Shown piece after piece: positions 1 through 7,978 of a stretch of DNA of 28,379 bases. Source of the stretch: VFZP01 sp043755595 (lineage in GTDB: Bacteria; Acidobacteriota; Terriglobia; Bryobacterales; Bryobacteraceae); the NCBI GenBank assembly GCA_043755595.1, contig JAYUSQ010000015.1, forward strand, positions 1 through 28,379, given 5' to 3'. Positions within the stretch are counted from its first letter, which is position 1, and the number at the start of each line of letters is the position of its first letter. The notes under the pieces were generated by a model. That model was not told the origin of the DNA. It made no database searches and was given only the letters and a program-made list of their open reading frames with translations. The position numbers and the translations under genes were made by a program.

Positions 1-1
1 C

Positions 2-397
2 GGCGCCTATCGCGATCTCCACCGCCATCGCCGCTGTCACCAGTATCGTCAGGCGTATTCCGGCGGGCTCGGCTACTCTACGCCGAAGGCGATTCACGAA
101 GCGGGGCTGGCCGCGCAATATGACGCGGCGATGGAGGCGGGGCAAGCCGCTATGGCGAGTCTGCCCGCGCCGGGCTCGCACTATCTGCTGCCCTTCGGCG
201 CGCGTTCGCGTTTCCTCTTCAAGATGGATTTCGCCGAAGCCGAGTATATTTCGCGGCTGCGCTCCGGCGTGAAAGGGCACTTCTCGTATCGCGAAATCGC
301 GTGGCAGATGAAAGTGAAGATGGAGGAGTTGGAACCGGCGCTCGGGAAGCTGATCGATGCGACGCCGCCTTGGATTGAGGACCCGTTGACGCGGTGA
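2..397 (+). CDS. ThyX-like (FAD-dependent thymidylate synthase family) protein, C-terminal part
   Basis: Only the last 131 codons are in the window; the frame is open from base 2 and ends with TGA at 395-397. The visible part resembles the C-terminal half of the ThyX fold: a YRDLHRHR segment, then a GLGYSTP stretch, an AGL...YDAAM helix, and the block HYLLPFGARSRF followed by a FKMDFAEAEYISRLR helix. Canonical ThyX makes dTMP from dUMP with FAD and methylenetetrahydrofolate and carries RHRx7S. Here the RHR is present but the position expected to hold Ser is Ala, so this is a divergent family member or the second half of a double-domain protein. Family membership is recognised from the pattern; catalytic activity cannot be judged. 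No downstream partner is apparent. Confidence 0.7.
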   Translation, partial: GAYRDLHRHRRCHQYRQAYSGGLGYSTPKAIHEAGLAAQYDAAMEAGQAAMASLPAPGSHYLLPFGARSRFLFKMDFAEAEYISRLRSGVKGHFSYREIAWQMKVKMEELEPALGKLIDATPPWIEDPLTR

Positions 398-583
398 AAG
401 TATTTGGGGTCGCACACTTAGCATATTCCAATTGAAAGATGAGCCTGGAGGAAGCGCCAGGATAACCGGGACCGAGTAAGGGTTCCTTTCTACAATTCGG
501 TGTCTGCGGTTCGGTTGGTGAAATAAGGCAATCGCGGTCGAGGCGGTGGGCCCGTCATTTCCACGGTCCAACCCGTTCTCTGG
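398..583. other. Intergenic gap with no recognised gene
   Basis: No supported ORF, RNA or hairpin was seen between the ThyX-like stop and the transposase remnant. A GGGGTCGCACACTTA string lies near 407-421 and could be an insertion-sequence end, but no inverted partner was found on the far side of the transposase. Confidence 0.4.
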
Positions 584-1774
584 TTAGGCATTCCGGGCCT
601 CGGGATAGAAGCTCTGGAATAGTTCGTGTTTGGCTTTTCTCATCCGTTGCGCCGACTCGGTATCGCTCATGCGCAGGGCTTCTCTTTCCAGCGTCTCCAT
701 CGTGTGGCCGGGGCGCAGATACTGCGCGGCGTCGGGCAAATTTTGGAAGACTTCCCCTTGGCATCGATGACAATCTTGGCTTGACCGGAAGGACGATGAA
801 AGTTCAGGTAAGGATTGAGGTACTCACGGTAAAACTCATGGATGGACGCGGCGTGCCGCGCCTCAATAAGCAGATAGCCCATCTCTTTGCGGATGACGGC
901 GCCGTTCTTGGTTTCCACTAGCGCGTTGTCGTTGAAATGCCGGGGACGCGACTTAGCCTGTTCGATCATCAGTTTCTTCAACAGTGCCGCCACGACAGAA
1001 TTAATGTACTCGCTGCCGTTGTAGGAGTAGAAGTTCCACAACACGAAAGGGAATTGAGCCAGAATCGCCATTAAAACCGGCAGTAGCCAAGCCTCGCTGA
1101 TGTAAGAGACCGCTCCTATCACCTGCCATTGAGTTACGTCGTCAACCGCGTTGACATGATAGACGCCCTTGACTCCGTCTTGATCGCCTTGGTGTACTGT
1201 GTCGATCCGTAGGAAGCCCGGCCTGCCGTTCGGCGTCGGCTTGCGCCGCTGGCCAATCGAAACCGGTGTCGGGCGCGTGACCGTGTACTCGATCCGTTGC
1301 CGGCGATACCCTGCACTGTTGCGCAGGTTGTACAAGTGCGCCACCGAGATTGTGGCCAACCGTTTGTACTCCCGCTTCCCGTACACCTCGTACTCTCGCT
1401 TGCAGATGGCACACGTCGCCGGTCCACTCACCTCCCATGGGCCTGATCGACTTTGACCATCAAACGCCACATCCGCCACTGTGTAGTGCCGCCGGAACCG
1501 GCGCCGTCGATACACCGTCGGCTTCATAACCTGCGTCTTCACGAACTGGCCGACCGGCCGCGTCACTTGTGCCCGGCTCAGCCCCGTCATTTTGGTGATG
1601 TAGCGCCGCACCAAGCCCTTGGTTTCGCGGCCAAGCTTGGGCGTACCCTTGCCGCCTCAATGTCCGGTCCACCCAAGCATAAATATCGCCCGCCCATCGG
1701 CGTGGAAGCGCACCTCCTGGCTGCCTTCCAGAAAAGCCTTGATTGATCTGTCCAGGCTCGGAATCGAACTGCAA
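584..1774 (-). pseudogene. Decayed DDE integrase-type transposase (rve core)
   Basis: The central frame (1614 down to about 757) encodes an integrase-core transposase: LRIDTVHQGDQDGVKGVYHV holds the first Asp, then a DDVTQWQVIGA block, YSYNGSEYIN, and the ALVETKNGAVIRKEMGY helix with the Glu. The family normally has SDNGSEY; here the second catalytic Asp is Tyr. Reading continues in other frames. Around 757 a shift leads into EVFQNLPDAAQYLRPGHTME... and a natural stop at 584-586. Upstream, the start-proximal part is split over at least two further frames (FLEGSQEVRFHADGR, then DIYAWVDRTLRRQGYA, then LGRETKGLVRRYI). Three or more frameshifts plus a lost catalytic residue make this a dead element. 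The exact 5' end is uncertain and no terminal inverted repeats were identified. Confidence 0.85.
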
Positions 1775-1824
1775 CCGGACGGGTGTGAAGATGCCCTAGC
1801 CTAGCGGCGGAACAGCGGCTCGGA

Positions 1825-3219
1825 CTACCGCCGTTGCGCGCCGCCCGAAGTCTTTTCCAGTAAGACCAGTTCCTCGTGCAGACGCTCGGCTCGATCCGCC
1901 TCACTGCGGAGGACCTCGCGTAGCCGGGCTACGTCGTTTTGCAGGCGCAGGCGTTGGGGGCTGGGGACGGCGGCACCGTCATTGGAAGCGCCAGGCGACG
2001 AAGCCGAAGCGCCCACATATCGCGCGAACATCTGAGTGCCGGCCTGATTGCCTTCGAAGAGCGTCAGGCGGACTTCCACGTCATCGGCTTGGCGCATGTA
2101 GGTGACGGCGCCGTGGCGGACGGCGCTCTTGCTCAAGGGAACGGAGCGAACCGTGGATCCGTCGACGATGCGCAAGACCGCACGGTCTGCCGAAGCCACT
2201 GCAGAAGACGACTTATCCCAACTGATCTGCAGGCTTTGGTCGGCTTCCTCCACCTTCAACGTGGCGCCCTGCACGTTTTGATTCACTCGCCAAAGTTGTA
2301 CTCCTGCCGTCAACGCCGCAATCGCGACCATAGCTGCCGCGACCCACGACGGGGGGAAGCGAAGGGATGCGTGAGCAGGGGGAGGCAGTGCCGCCGGCAG
2401 GGGCGAACCGGGCGTGACGACAAAAGGCGCCGGCATGGAGGCGAGCCGGGACGGCCGTGTTGGCCGTTCCTCATCCGCTACCGCCTCAGGCGAATGACGC
2501 TCACGGAACAATGGCCGTTCCTGGCGGGTCATCGCTTCGGGCCCGCGTGTAATGCTTTCTGGGCGACCGCTCACGATGCGGGCGGGAGCGCCGGCGACTG
2601 GTATACCTCCTGGCTGGGCGGCGGAGGCGCGCTTGGGCTTGAGGGCCTGCGCCGGGTCTGGACGGACGATAAACTGGGCGGCGCTGGACTCGCAGTTCAT
2701 TGTTCCATCTGAATGGCGGCAGAAGAACCCGGCGCCCGGAAGCTGATCTTTCTGAGGGCGCATTACCAGCGCCACTTGCCAGGGCTCCATAAAGTAAGAC
2801 TCGTGGATGCCCAGATCCTCCGGGGACAAGAAGATGTTGCTGCGCGTGTGGGTGTGAAACCAGCCGACGACGCTGAGGCCGCTCAGTTCAGGGCTCTTGC
2901 CGCAATCGGCGAGTAACTCAGCCAGCGCCTTACGGTCGGCCGGAGACAGCACAAAACCGGGGCCCCGGGCGTGGTCGCACGCCATCGGTCTCCACTCCTT
3001 AATACGGATGGTTTCGCCGTCGCGTTCACCGAGTAGGATGGCGCCTACTTCAATGCCCCCATGCGGGATTTTTTGAAACCCTTCTTCGGCGTAGACACGC
3101 AACTCTTCCATCACGCCGAGAGAATATTCGACGCGGGGAAGTCCCTCTGCATGCCAGAAGGTGAACTCTTGGTCCATACTTGATTGTAGGTTCATTTGAC
3201 GTTGCGAGGGGCGGCTCAT
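1825..3219 (-). CDS. Membrane-anchored JAMM/MPN (Mov34-type) metalloprotease
   Basis: A protein of 464 residues. Residues about 25-185 form a JAB/MPN domain with a complete JAMM zinc signature: Glu57 in GGIEVGAILLG, and His122-Thr-His124-x7-Ser132-x2-Asp135 in FHTHTRSNIFLSPED. JAMM enzymes cleave isopeptide or peptide bonds, in bacteria often from ubiquitin-like or small carrier proteins; the substrate here is unknown. A Pro/Arg-rich linker (about 190-285) leads to one transmembrane helix (about 291-310), a beta-rich segment (about 320-400) and a C-terminal coiled coil (about 420-456). The JAMM domain is probably cytoplasmic and the C-terminus outside. Met1, Met9 or Met15 could be the start; none has a strong Shine-Dalgarno site. 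It is transcribed divergently from the MacB-like permeases with a 64-bp gap. No E1, E2 or ubiquitin-like gene is nearby. Confidence 0.85.
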   Translation of the reverse strand: MSRPSQRQMNLQSSMDQEFTFWHAEGLPRVEYSLGVMEELRVYAEEGFQKIPHGGIEVGAILLGERDGETIRIKEWRPMACDHARGPGFVLSPADRKALAELLADCGKSPELSGLSVVGWFHTHTRSNIFLSPEDLGIHESYFMEPWQVALVMRPQKDQLPGAGFFCRHSDGTMNCESSAAQFIVRPDPAQALKPKRASAAQPGGIPVAGAPARIVSGRPESITRGPEAMTRQERPLFRERHSPEAVADEERPTRPSRLASMPAPFVVTPGSPLPAALPPPAHASLRFPPSWVAAAMVAIAALTAGVQLWRVNQNVQGATLKVEEADQSLQISWDKSSSAVASADRAVLRIVDGSTVRSVPLSKSAVRHGAVTYMRQADDVEVRLTLFEGNQAGTQMFARYVGASASSPGASNDGAAVPSPQRLRLQNDVARLREVLRSEADRAERLHEELVLLEKTSGGAQRR

Positions 3220-3283
3220 CTACTAGAAATTTTGTAGTAACGGCGCATACGCAACAACATCCAATTGCATCAGTACCAAGCCG

Positions 3284-4555
3284 ATGTCGTCCCATATGTC
3301 TGAAACCCGTCAATACTATTACTCGCTGGCAACCGCCTATACGCTGGCCGTCGACTCGATTCGCGCTCACAAGCTCCGTAGCATATTGACATTATTGGGG
3401 ATAATCATTGGTGTGGCCAGCGTAGTGATGGTGGGCGCGGCGATTGACGGGCTGGGCGTCTACGCCGAACAGTCGACAGCCAAGGCTTTTGGTACGGAAT
3501 CGTACCTGGTAGCTCAGATCGCGCAGGTCGGACGTAGTACTCCGACGGAGCGAGCCGCCAAGCTGCGCCGGAACAAGCGGATACGGATGGAAGACGTCGA
3601 GTATCTTCGTCAAACAACTGGAGATCAGATCCTATACAGCCCGTATCGTGTGAGGATTGAAGACGCCAAGCGCAACAACGATACCTTTGAAGGAGCGAGT
3701 ATTCTGGGGGTGTCGGCGGCGCTGGCCGAGATTCGCGATGTGGCCGTTGAACAGGGGCGTTTTTTCACCGAGCAAGAAGAGCGCGCGCGTCAGAACGTCT
3801 GTGTGATCGGGGTCGAAGTGGCGCAAGCGCTGTTCCCGGACGGATCACCGCTGGGCCAATCCCTTAAGGTGCGCGGATTCGATTTCCTGGTGGTGGGTCT
3901 GCAAGAGAAGCTTGGTTCTGTCGGCGGGCAGAGCCAGGACAACCAGATTTATATGCCGGTGGCGTCGTTCAATCGGCTTTTTGGCGTGGACCCTTCGATG
4001 GCCGTTTTTGGAAAACCCAGGCCTGGCACGGGCCTGAATCTCGAGTCCGGCCTTGATGTGACGCGGTCGGCGCTGCGGTCGCGCTTTGGGACGAAGCCCG
4101 GCGAGACCGACAACTTCGACACACTGACGCCTGACGCGATTCGCGGTTTTGTCGATCAGATACTCGGGCTGGTCAAGGCTGTGGTGATTCCAGTGACGAT
4201 GATTTCGTTGGTGGTGGGCGGCGTGGTGATCATGAACATCATGTTGGTCAGCGTCACTGAGCGGACGCGCGAAATCGGCATCCGCAAGGCGCTGGGGGCG
4301 CGTCATGACGACATTATGCTGCAGTTCCTTGTAGAGGCGGTGTTGCTGTCTATCATGGGCGGCGCGATTGGGCTCGCGCTAGGAGCGGGTTTTGCAGCGC
4401 TGTTATCGATAGTGCTGGCAGTAAACCTGCCGGTGACCATGACGTACGTTGTCCTGGCGCTGGTGGTTTCGACTTTGGCGGGTGTCGTGTCAGGCTGGTA
4501 TCCGGCTTCGCGCGCTGCGCTGATGGATCCGATCACGGCTTTGAGGGCGGAATAA
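3284..4555 (+). CDS. MacB/FtsX-type ABC transporter permease
   Basis: A protein of 423 residues with the classic layout: a first transmembrane helix after a KLRSILTLLGIIIGVASVVM motif (about 32-55), a large extracytoplasmic MacB periplasmic core domain (about 60-285), then three C-terminal helices of the FtsX domain with the hallmark MNIMLVSVTERTREIGIRKA (about 315-335) and a terminal PASRAALMDPITALRAE. MacB-type permeases do not form a channel; they couple cytoplasmic ATP hydrolysis to periplasmic movements that drive efflux or lipoprotein/peptide export. No ATP-binding domain is fused and none is encoded in the window, so the ATPase must come from elsewhere. The stop is followed after 4 bp by the ATG of a second permease, implying translational coupling. 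ATG 3284 or the in-frame ATG 12 bp later could be the start. Confidence 0.9.
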   Translation: MSSHMSETRQYYYSLATAYTLAVDSIRAHKLRSILTLLGIIIGVASVVMVGAAIDGLGVYAEQSTAKAFGTESYLVAQIAQVGRSTPTERAAKLRRNKRIRMEDVEYLRQTTGDQILYSPYRVRIEDAKRNNDTFEGASILGVSAALAEIRDVAVEQGRFFTEQEERARQNVCVIGVEVAQALFPDGSPLGQSLKVRGFDFLVVGLQEKLGSVGGQSQDNQIYMPVASFNRLFGVDPSMAVFGKPRPGTGLNLESGLDVTRSALRSRFGTKPGETDNFDTLTPDAIRGFVDQILGLVKAVVIPVTMISLVVGGVVIMNIMLVSVTERTREIGIRKALGARHDDIMLQFLVEAVLLSIMGGAIGLALGAGFAALLSIVLAVNLPVTMTYVVLALVVSTLAGVVSGWYPASRAALMDPITALRAE

Positions 4556-4559
4556 CCGA

Positions 4560-5813
4560 ATGCAACTGAGCGCGCGAGAGAACGTGAAGATGGCGCTGTC
4601 GGCCGTGTGGGCGCATCGCTTCCGGTCTGGGCTGACGATTCTGGGGATTGTAATCGGCATCACGACGGTGGTGACGGTATCGAGCCTGTTGACCGGGCTG
4701 CGCAAGGGCGTAGTAACGTTCTTCGAAGAATTCGGAACCGATAATATCTTCATCACCCGGTTCTCTGGCCCGCCCGATGCACAAGGCACGCCAAAGCAGC
4801 GCAAACGCCGGCCGATCCAACCTGGGTATACCGAGGTGATTAAACGCTTCTGCCCGTCGGTGGAGGAAGCGAGCACCCAACTGTTTGTGCCGACTATCGT
4901 GAATCGCAAAGCGTTGGTGGCCAAGGTGCCCGGCTATGAATCGAACAATTTTTTCTTCAGCGGCTATGCGGCCGAGTCCTTCGTGACGCAGCCCAAAGAG
5001 ATGAAGTGGGGGCGGGTGTTTACGCCTGGCGAGGTGGCGCGCGCGGAGAAGGTGGCGTCGATCGGGGCGAATCTTTCCGAAGCGCTATTTCCCGGCGAGA
5101 AGAATCCGGTGGGCCAGACGTTTAATGTCGATGGCGCCGAGTACCGGATTATCGGCGTTTTCGCTCCGGCCAAGGGCGGTTTTTTTGGGGAGAATGGCTT
5201 TGACCGGCAAGTGGCGATTCCGTTGCGGACGGCACAATCGCGTTATCCGATGTTGGACAATTACCAGATTACGGTGAAGGCGCGGAAGGGCGTGCGCGAC
5301 GATGCGCAGGATGAAGTGCGCTCGCTGTTGCGGCGATTGCGGAAGACTCCGGCCGGAGTCGAGGACGACTTCAGCGCTTCGACGTCGGACGAGATCATCC
5401 GCCGCTTCGACGCATTGACGGGGATGATTGTGCTGGTTTCGATCGCCATTTCCGGCCTGGGGTTACTGGTGGGCGGCATTGGCGTAATGAATATCATGCT
5501 GGTGAGCGTGACCGAACGGACGCGCGAGATTGGGGTGCGCAAGGCGCTGGGGGCGCGCCGCTTCGATATCGTCATGCAGTTCCTGATGGAGGCCGTGACG
5601 TTGACGGGGTTGGGTGGGCTGATCGGGATTTTGTTTTCGGTGATGGTGACATTTCTGGTGGGGTGGCTGGTGCCGTCTTTGCCTTCGGAAGTGCCCACTT
5701 GGGCGGTTTTGGTGGGATTTGGGGTATCGGTGGGGGTGGGCTTGTTTTTTGGGGTTTGGCCGGCGGTTCAGGCGTCGAAGTTGGATCCGGTGGAGGCCTT
5801 GCGGTACGAATAG
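4560..5813 (+). CDS. MacB/FtsX-type ABC transporter permease, second subunit
   Basis: A protein of 417 residues, paralogous to its upstream neighbour. It has an N-terminal helix (HRFRSGLTILGIVIGITTVV, about 20-40), a MacB periplasmic core, and a C-terminal FtsX domain with MNIMLVSVTERTREIGVRKA and an ending WPAVQASKLDPVEALRYE. The two permeases probably form a heterodimer in the inner membrane. The sequence shows no ATPase motifs. The gene starts 4 bp after the previous stop and ends 78 bp before an unrelated AAA ATPase, with an AT-rich spacer that probably separates the transcription units. Confidence 0.9.
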   Translation: MQLSARENVKMALSAVWAHRFRSGLTILGIVIGITTVVTVSSLLTGLRKGVVTFFEEFGTDNIFITRFSGPPDAQGTPKQRKRRPIQPGYTEVIKRFCPSVEEASTQLFVPTIVNRKALVAKVPGYESNNFFFSGYAAESFVTQPKEMKWGRVFTPGEVARAEKVASIGANLSEALFPGEKNPVGQTFNVDGAEYRIIGVFAPAKGGFFGENGFDRQVAIPLRTAQSRYPMLDNYQITVKARKGVRDDAQDEVRSLLRRLRKTPAGVEDDFSASTSDEIIRRFDALTGMIVLVSIAISGLGLLVGGIGVMNIMLVSVTERTREIGVRKALGARRFDIVMQFLMEAVTLTGLGGLIGILFSVMVTFLVGWLVPSLPSEVPTWAVLVGFGVSVGVGLFFGVWPAVQASKLDPVEALRYE

Positions 5814-5838
5814 GCTAGTGAAATCAGCGAGATGCAAA

Positions 5839-5884
5839 ATTTCATGAAATAATGCTGTTGTTTTGTGATATTTCATGTAATAAT
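5839..5884. promoter_or_regulatory. AT-rich operator-like direct repeat of palindromes upstream of the AAA ATPase
   Basis: ATTTCATGAAAT at 5839-5850 is a perfect 12-bp palindrome. ATTTCATGTAAT at 5870-5881 is the same site with one change. Extended to 15 bp (ATTTCATG[A/T]AATAAT) the copies form a direct repeat with 31 bp between starts, close to three helical turns, so a dimeric regulator could bind both on the same face. The stretch ends 7 bp before the ATG at 5892 and is far more AT-rich than the surroundings. The regulatory role is inferred from position and symmetry. Confidence 0.5.
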
Positions 5885-5891
5885 TTATTAG

Positions 5892-7046
5892 ATGGAAGAA
5901 GTTTATCGATGTTTGGATCTCTCCAAGCCGCTTCGGCATAAGTCCTTATTTTTGTTCGGCCCACGCCAGGTCGGGAAGACGACATACCTCCGCCAGGCCT
6001 TTCCCCATGCCCGCTACTACAACCTGCTGGAATCCGCCGTTTTCCGTGAACTCTCGCAACGCCCTGAGCTGATCCGGGAGCGGCTGGCGCCTCACGAAAA
6101 GCTGGTGATCATCGACGAAGTGCAGAAGTTGCCCAGGCTGTTGGACGAGGCGCAGACGATGATTGACCGCGACAAGGAGCTGCGCTTCATCTTCACCGGC
6201 TCCAGCGCGCGCAAGCTTCGGCGTGGCGGCGCGAACCTGCTGGGCGGGCGAGCCTGGGTGTCTCGCATGCATCCGCTGGTGGGGCCTGAATTGGACTTCG
6301 GGAGCCTGGACCGCCGGCTGGATCGCGGCGGGTTGCCGTTCATCTTCGGGTCGGACGAACCGCAAGAGGAACTCAACTCCTACATCGGCACCTACCTGAT
6401 GGAAGAGATTCAGGCCGAAGGTGCGGTGCGGTCGGTTGAGAGTTTCTCGCGCTTTCTGCCGGTCGCGGCGCTGGCCAATTGCGAGCAGATCAACTTCACC
6501 GATATCGGCAACGATTGCCAGGTCCCGCCCCGGCTGGTGCGCGAGTATATTCAAGTGCTGGAGGATACGCTGATCGGGCATCAGCTTGAGCCGTACGGCA
6601 AAACGAAGAAGCGCAAGCCGGTTTCGACGGCGAAGCTATATCTGTTCGATGTCGGCGTGGCCAACGCGATGGTGAAGCGGGGCAAAGTCGAGCCGGGCAC
6701 CGTTGGCTATGGCCACGTGTTTGAGCATCAGGTCTTTATTGAGCTGCGTGCGTATCTTGATTATTCGCGTCTGGCCGATGCGTTTCCACTCACGTACTGG
6801 CGCACGTTGTCGCAGATCGAAGTGGATTTCGTGATCGGCGATTCGGTGGGCGTGGAAGTGAAAGCGCGACCGCTCACGGGTCGGCGCGATTATAAAGGGC
6901 TGATGGCGCTGGCCGAGGAAGTGCCGTTGAAACGCAAAATCGTGGTGAGCCTGGAACGCGAGCCACGGCTGTCACCGGAAGGAATCGAAGTGATGCCGCT
7001 GACGCATTTCCTGCGCGAGCTTTGGGGAGGGCGGATTGTCGAGTGA
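5892..7046 (+). CDS. AAA-family ATPase with DUF4143 C-terminal domain
   Basis: A protein of 384 residues. The N-terminal AAA_14 domain shows Walker A GPRQVGKTT (residues 23-31), Walker B KLVIIDEVQKLP (70-81) and the sensor-like FTGSSARKLRRGGANLLGGR (101-120). The C-terminal DUF4143 region (about 190-345) contains EVDFVIGDSVGVEVKA, an E-V-D...E-V-K arrangement resembling a PD-(D/E)XK nuclease core. Family members are common, often horizontally exchanged, and have no settled function. The length is typical for the family. The start follows directly after the palindromic AT-rich region. The TGA ends at 7046 and the convergent neighbour's stop begins at 7047, so the two genes abut without a spacer. 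Confidence 0.9.
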   Translation: MEEVYRCLDLSKPLRHKSLFLFGPRQVGKTTYLRQAFPHARYYNLLESAVFRELSQRPELIRERLAPHEKLVIIDEVQKLPRLLDEAQTMIDRDKELRFIFTGSSARKLRRGGANLLGGRAWVSRMHPLVGPELDFGSLDRRLDRGGLPFIFGSDEPQEELNSYIGTYLMEEIQAEGAVRSVESFSRFLPVAALANCEQINFTDIGNDCQVPPRLVREYIQVLEDTLIGHQLEPYGKTKKRKPVSTAKLYLFDVGVANAMVKRGKVEPGTVGYGHVFEHQVFIELRAYLDYSRLADAFPLTYWRTLSQIEVDFVIGDSVGVEVKARPLTGRRDYKGLMALAEEVPLKRKIVVSLEREPRLSPEGIEVMPLTHFLRELWGGRIVE

Positions 7047-7433
7047 TTAGTGCGCGGAGTATTGTCCCTGCGGCGGATTGAGTTTTATCTCGATGGTCTT
7101 TTCTTCTTCTTCGACTTGGTGAGTCTGGCCGTAGGTCTGGTAGCCTTTGGCGATCACTTGGATGAGGATCTTGCCCTGCGGGATCGGCGGAATTTTCGCC
7201 TGGCCCAGTTGGTTAGTACGTAGCTCCCAACGGGTGGTGATCTTCTTGCCGAACTTTACTTTGGAGCGGCCTTCGACGAAGCGCACGATGACGCTGGCGC
7301 GATCCACCGCTTTGCCGTCGGCGTTTTTGACATCGATCTGAAGTTTTGTCAGATCCTTTTCGGCCAGGAGTGGCGAGGTGGCGAGAGCCAACATGGCGAA
7401 AACGGCGAGGACGGTCTGGCGTCTATTCCACAT
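7047..7433 (-). CDS. Secreted carboxypeptidase-regulatory-like (CNA-B/CPD-type) beta-sandwich protein
   Basis: A protein of 128 residues. Residues 1-24 form a signal peptide (RR, hydrophobic core VLAVFAMLALATSPLLA, then cleavage before EKD). The rest is a single beta-sandwich domain with the carboxypeptidase regulatory-like pattern: DVKNADGKAVDRASVIVRF, a LRTNQLGQAKIPPIPQGK turn and LIQVIAKGYQTYGQT. Such domains are abundant in Acidobacteriota exported proteins and usually act as adhesion or structural modules; a specific role is unknown. The 5' end and upstream flank of this gene (7333-7460) are duplicated at 11390-11517, where only a broken copy of the leader survives. Confidence 0.8.
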   Translation of the reverse strand: MWNRRQTVLAVFAMLALATSPLLAEKDLTKLQIDVKNADGKAVDRASVIVRFVEGRSKVKFGKKITTRWELRTNQLGQAKIPPIPQGKILIQVIAKGYQTYGQTHQVEEEEKTIEIKLNPPQGQYSAH

Positions 7434-7460
7434 ATGCTTTCAGTGTAGGCTTTTGCGCGG
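7333..7460. repeat. 128-bp imperfect direct repeat, copy 1 (5' end and upstream flank of the secreted CPD gene)
   Basis: This stretch covers the first ~33 codons of the minus-strand secreted protein and its upstream flank. It matches 11390-11517 in the same orientation, by eye about four-fifths identical, with long exact runs such as AACGGCGAGGACGGTCTGGC and GTGTAGGCTTTTGCGCGG. The two copies bracket the HigA/SIR2-NACHT/Avd block. Confidence 0.85.
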
Positions 7461-7476
7461 GGAGTTTTGAGGGGGG

Positions 7477-7767
7477 TCATCGCCGGGCGCCGAAGGGTTC
7501 GAAGGTGATCTTCAGGCGCGTTCCGGTGGCGCTGGCCAGACGCTCGAGAGTTTGCGTAGAGGGGCGGGTGCGTCCGCTTTCGAGCCGGGCTATTACGGAC
7601 TGCGTTGTCGCCATGCGCTGCGCGAGTTGCTCTTGCGTGAGCCCGGCGGTAACCCGCGCATCAATGACGGCGCGGGCGAGAGCGAATTCGGGCGCGATCG
7701 ATTCGTGGGCCTTGCGGTAGGCCCCGTTCTTCATCCACTTTTGGTGAAGGTCACTTACTTGGGTCAT
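7477..7767 (-). CDS. HigA-like XRE-family antitoxin / regulator
   Basis: A protein of 96 residues. The C-terminal half is a helix-turn-helix of the XRE/HigA type: LTQEQLAQRMATTQSVIARL (about 42-61) followed by ESGRTRPSTQTLERLASATG. The N-terminal part (KWMKNGAYRKAHESIAPEFA) matches the linker seen in HigA antitoxins encoded with RelE/HigB toxins. It probably binds its own promoter. An AAGGAG site lies a few bases before the ATG, inside the tail of a HigB-like frame that overlaps the start by 17 bp as in higBA operons. The toxin itself is missing apart from that tail, so this is an orphan antitoxin. Confidence 0.85.
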   Translation of the reverse strand: MTQVSDLHQKWMKNGAYRKAHESIAPEFALARAVIDARVTAGLTQEQLAQRMATTQSVIARLESGRTRPSTQTLERLASATGTRLKITFEPFGARR

Positions 7768-7840
7768 GGCAAATCTCCTTGGCTCGTTGTAGGGCGAGTC
7801 CGATCTCGCGGGTTGGCGTTTTGAAATGCGGAGCCAAAGT
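7751..7840 (-). pseudogene. HigB/RelE-type toxin remnant (C-terminal tail only)
   Basis: Immediately upstream of, and overlapping, the HigA-like start, a frame ending with TGA at 7751-7753 reads FKTPTREIGLALQRAKEI. This is the typical C-terminal signature of RelE/HigB mRNA-interferase toxins (KTPxREIxLAxxRxKE). Further upstream the frame has no HigB resemblance, and the divergent SIR2-NACHT gene begins within about 140 bp, leaving no room for the missing ~70-80 residues. The toxin has been beheaded, most likely by the event that brought the SIR2-NACHT gene next to it. Confidence 0.65.
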
Positions 7841-7978
7841 CAGTCTGCAAGCTCTCGCCCCAAGACTACGTCCACAACTTTGCTTAGCGTCTCTACCGTC
7901 CGGCTAAATGCGACATTTACCGCATAGCTTTTGTTGCTATGTGTCGATACGGGCCGGGCTTCGTTCGATAATGTACTC

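Noticed and set aside
407..421. Possible insertion-sequence end near the ThyX stop
   Set aside because: No inverted counterpart was found upstream of the transposase remnant, and no target duplication is visible.
1939..2712. A 257-codon plus-strand open frame
   Set aside because: It is antisense to the JAMM protein, with no family motif and Arg/Gly-rich composition.
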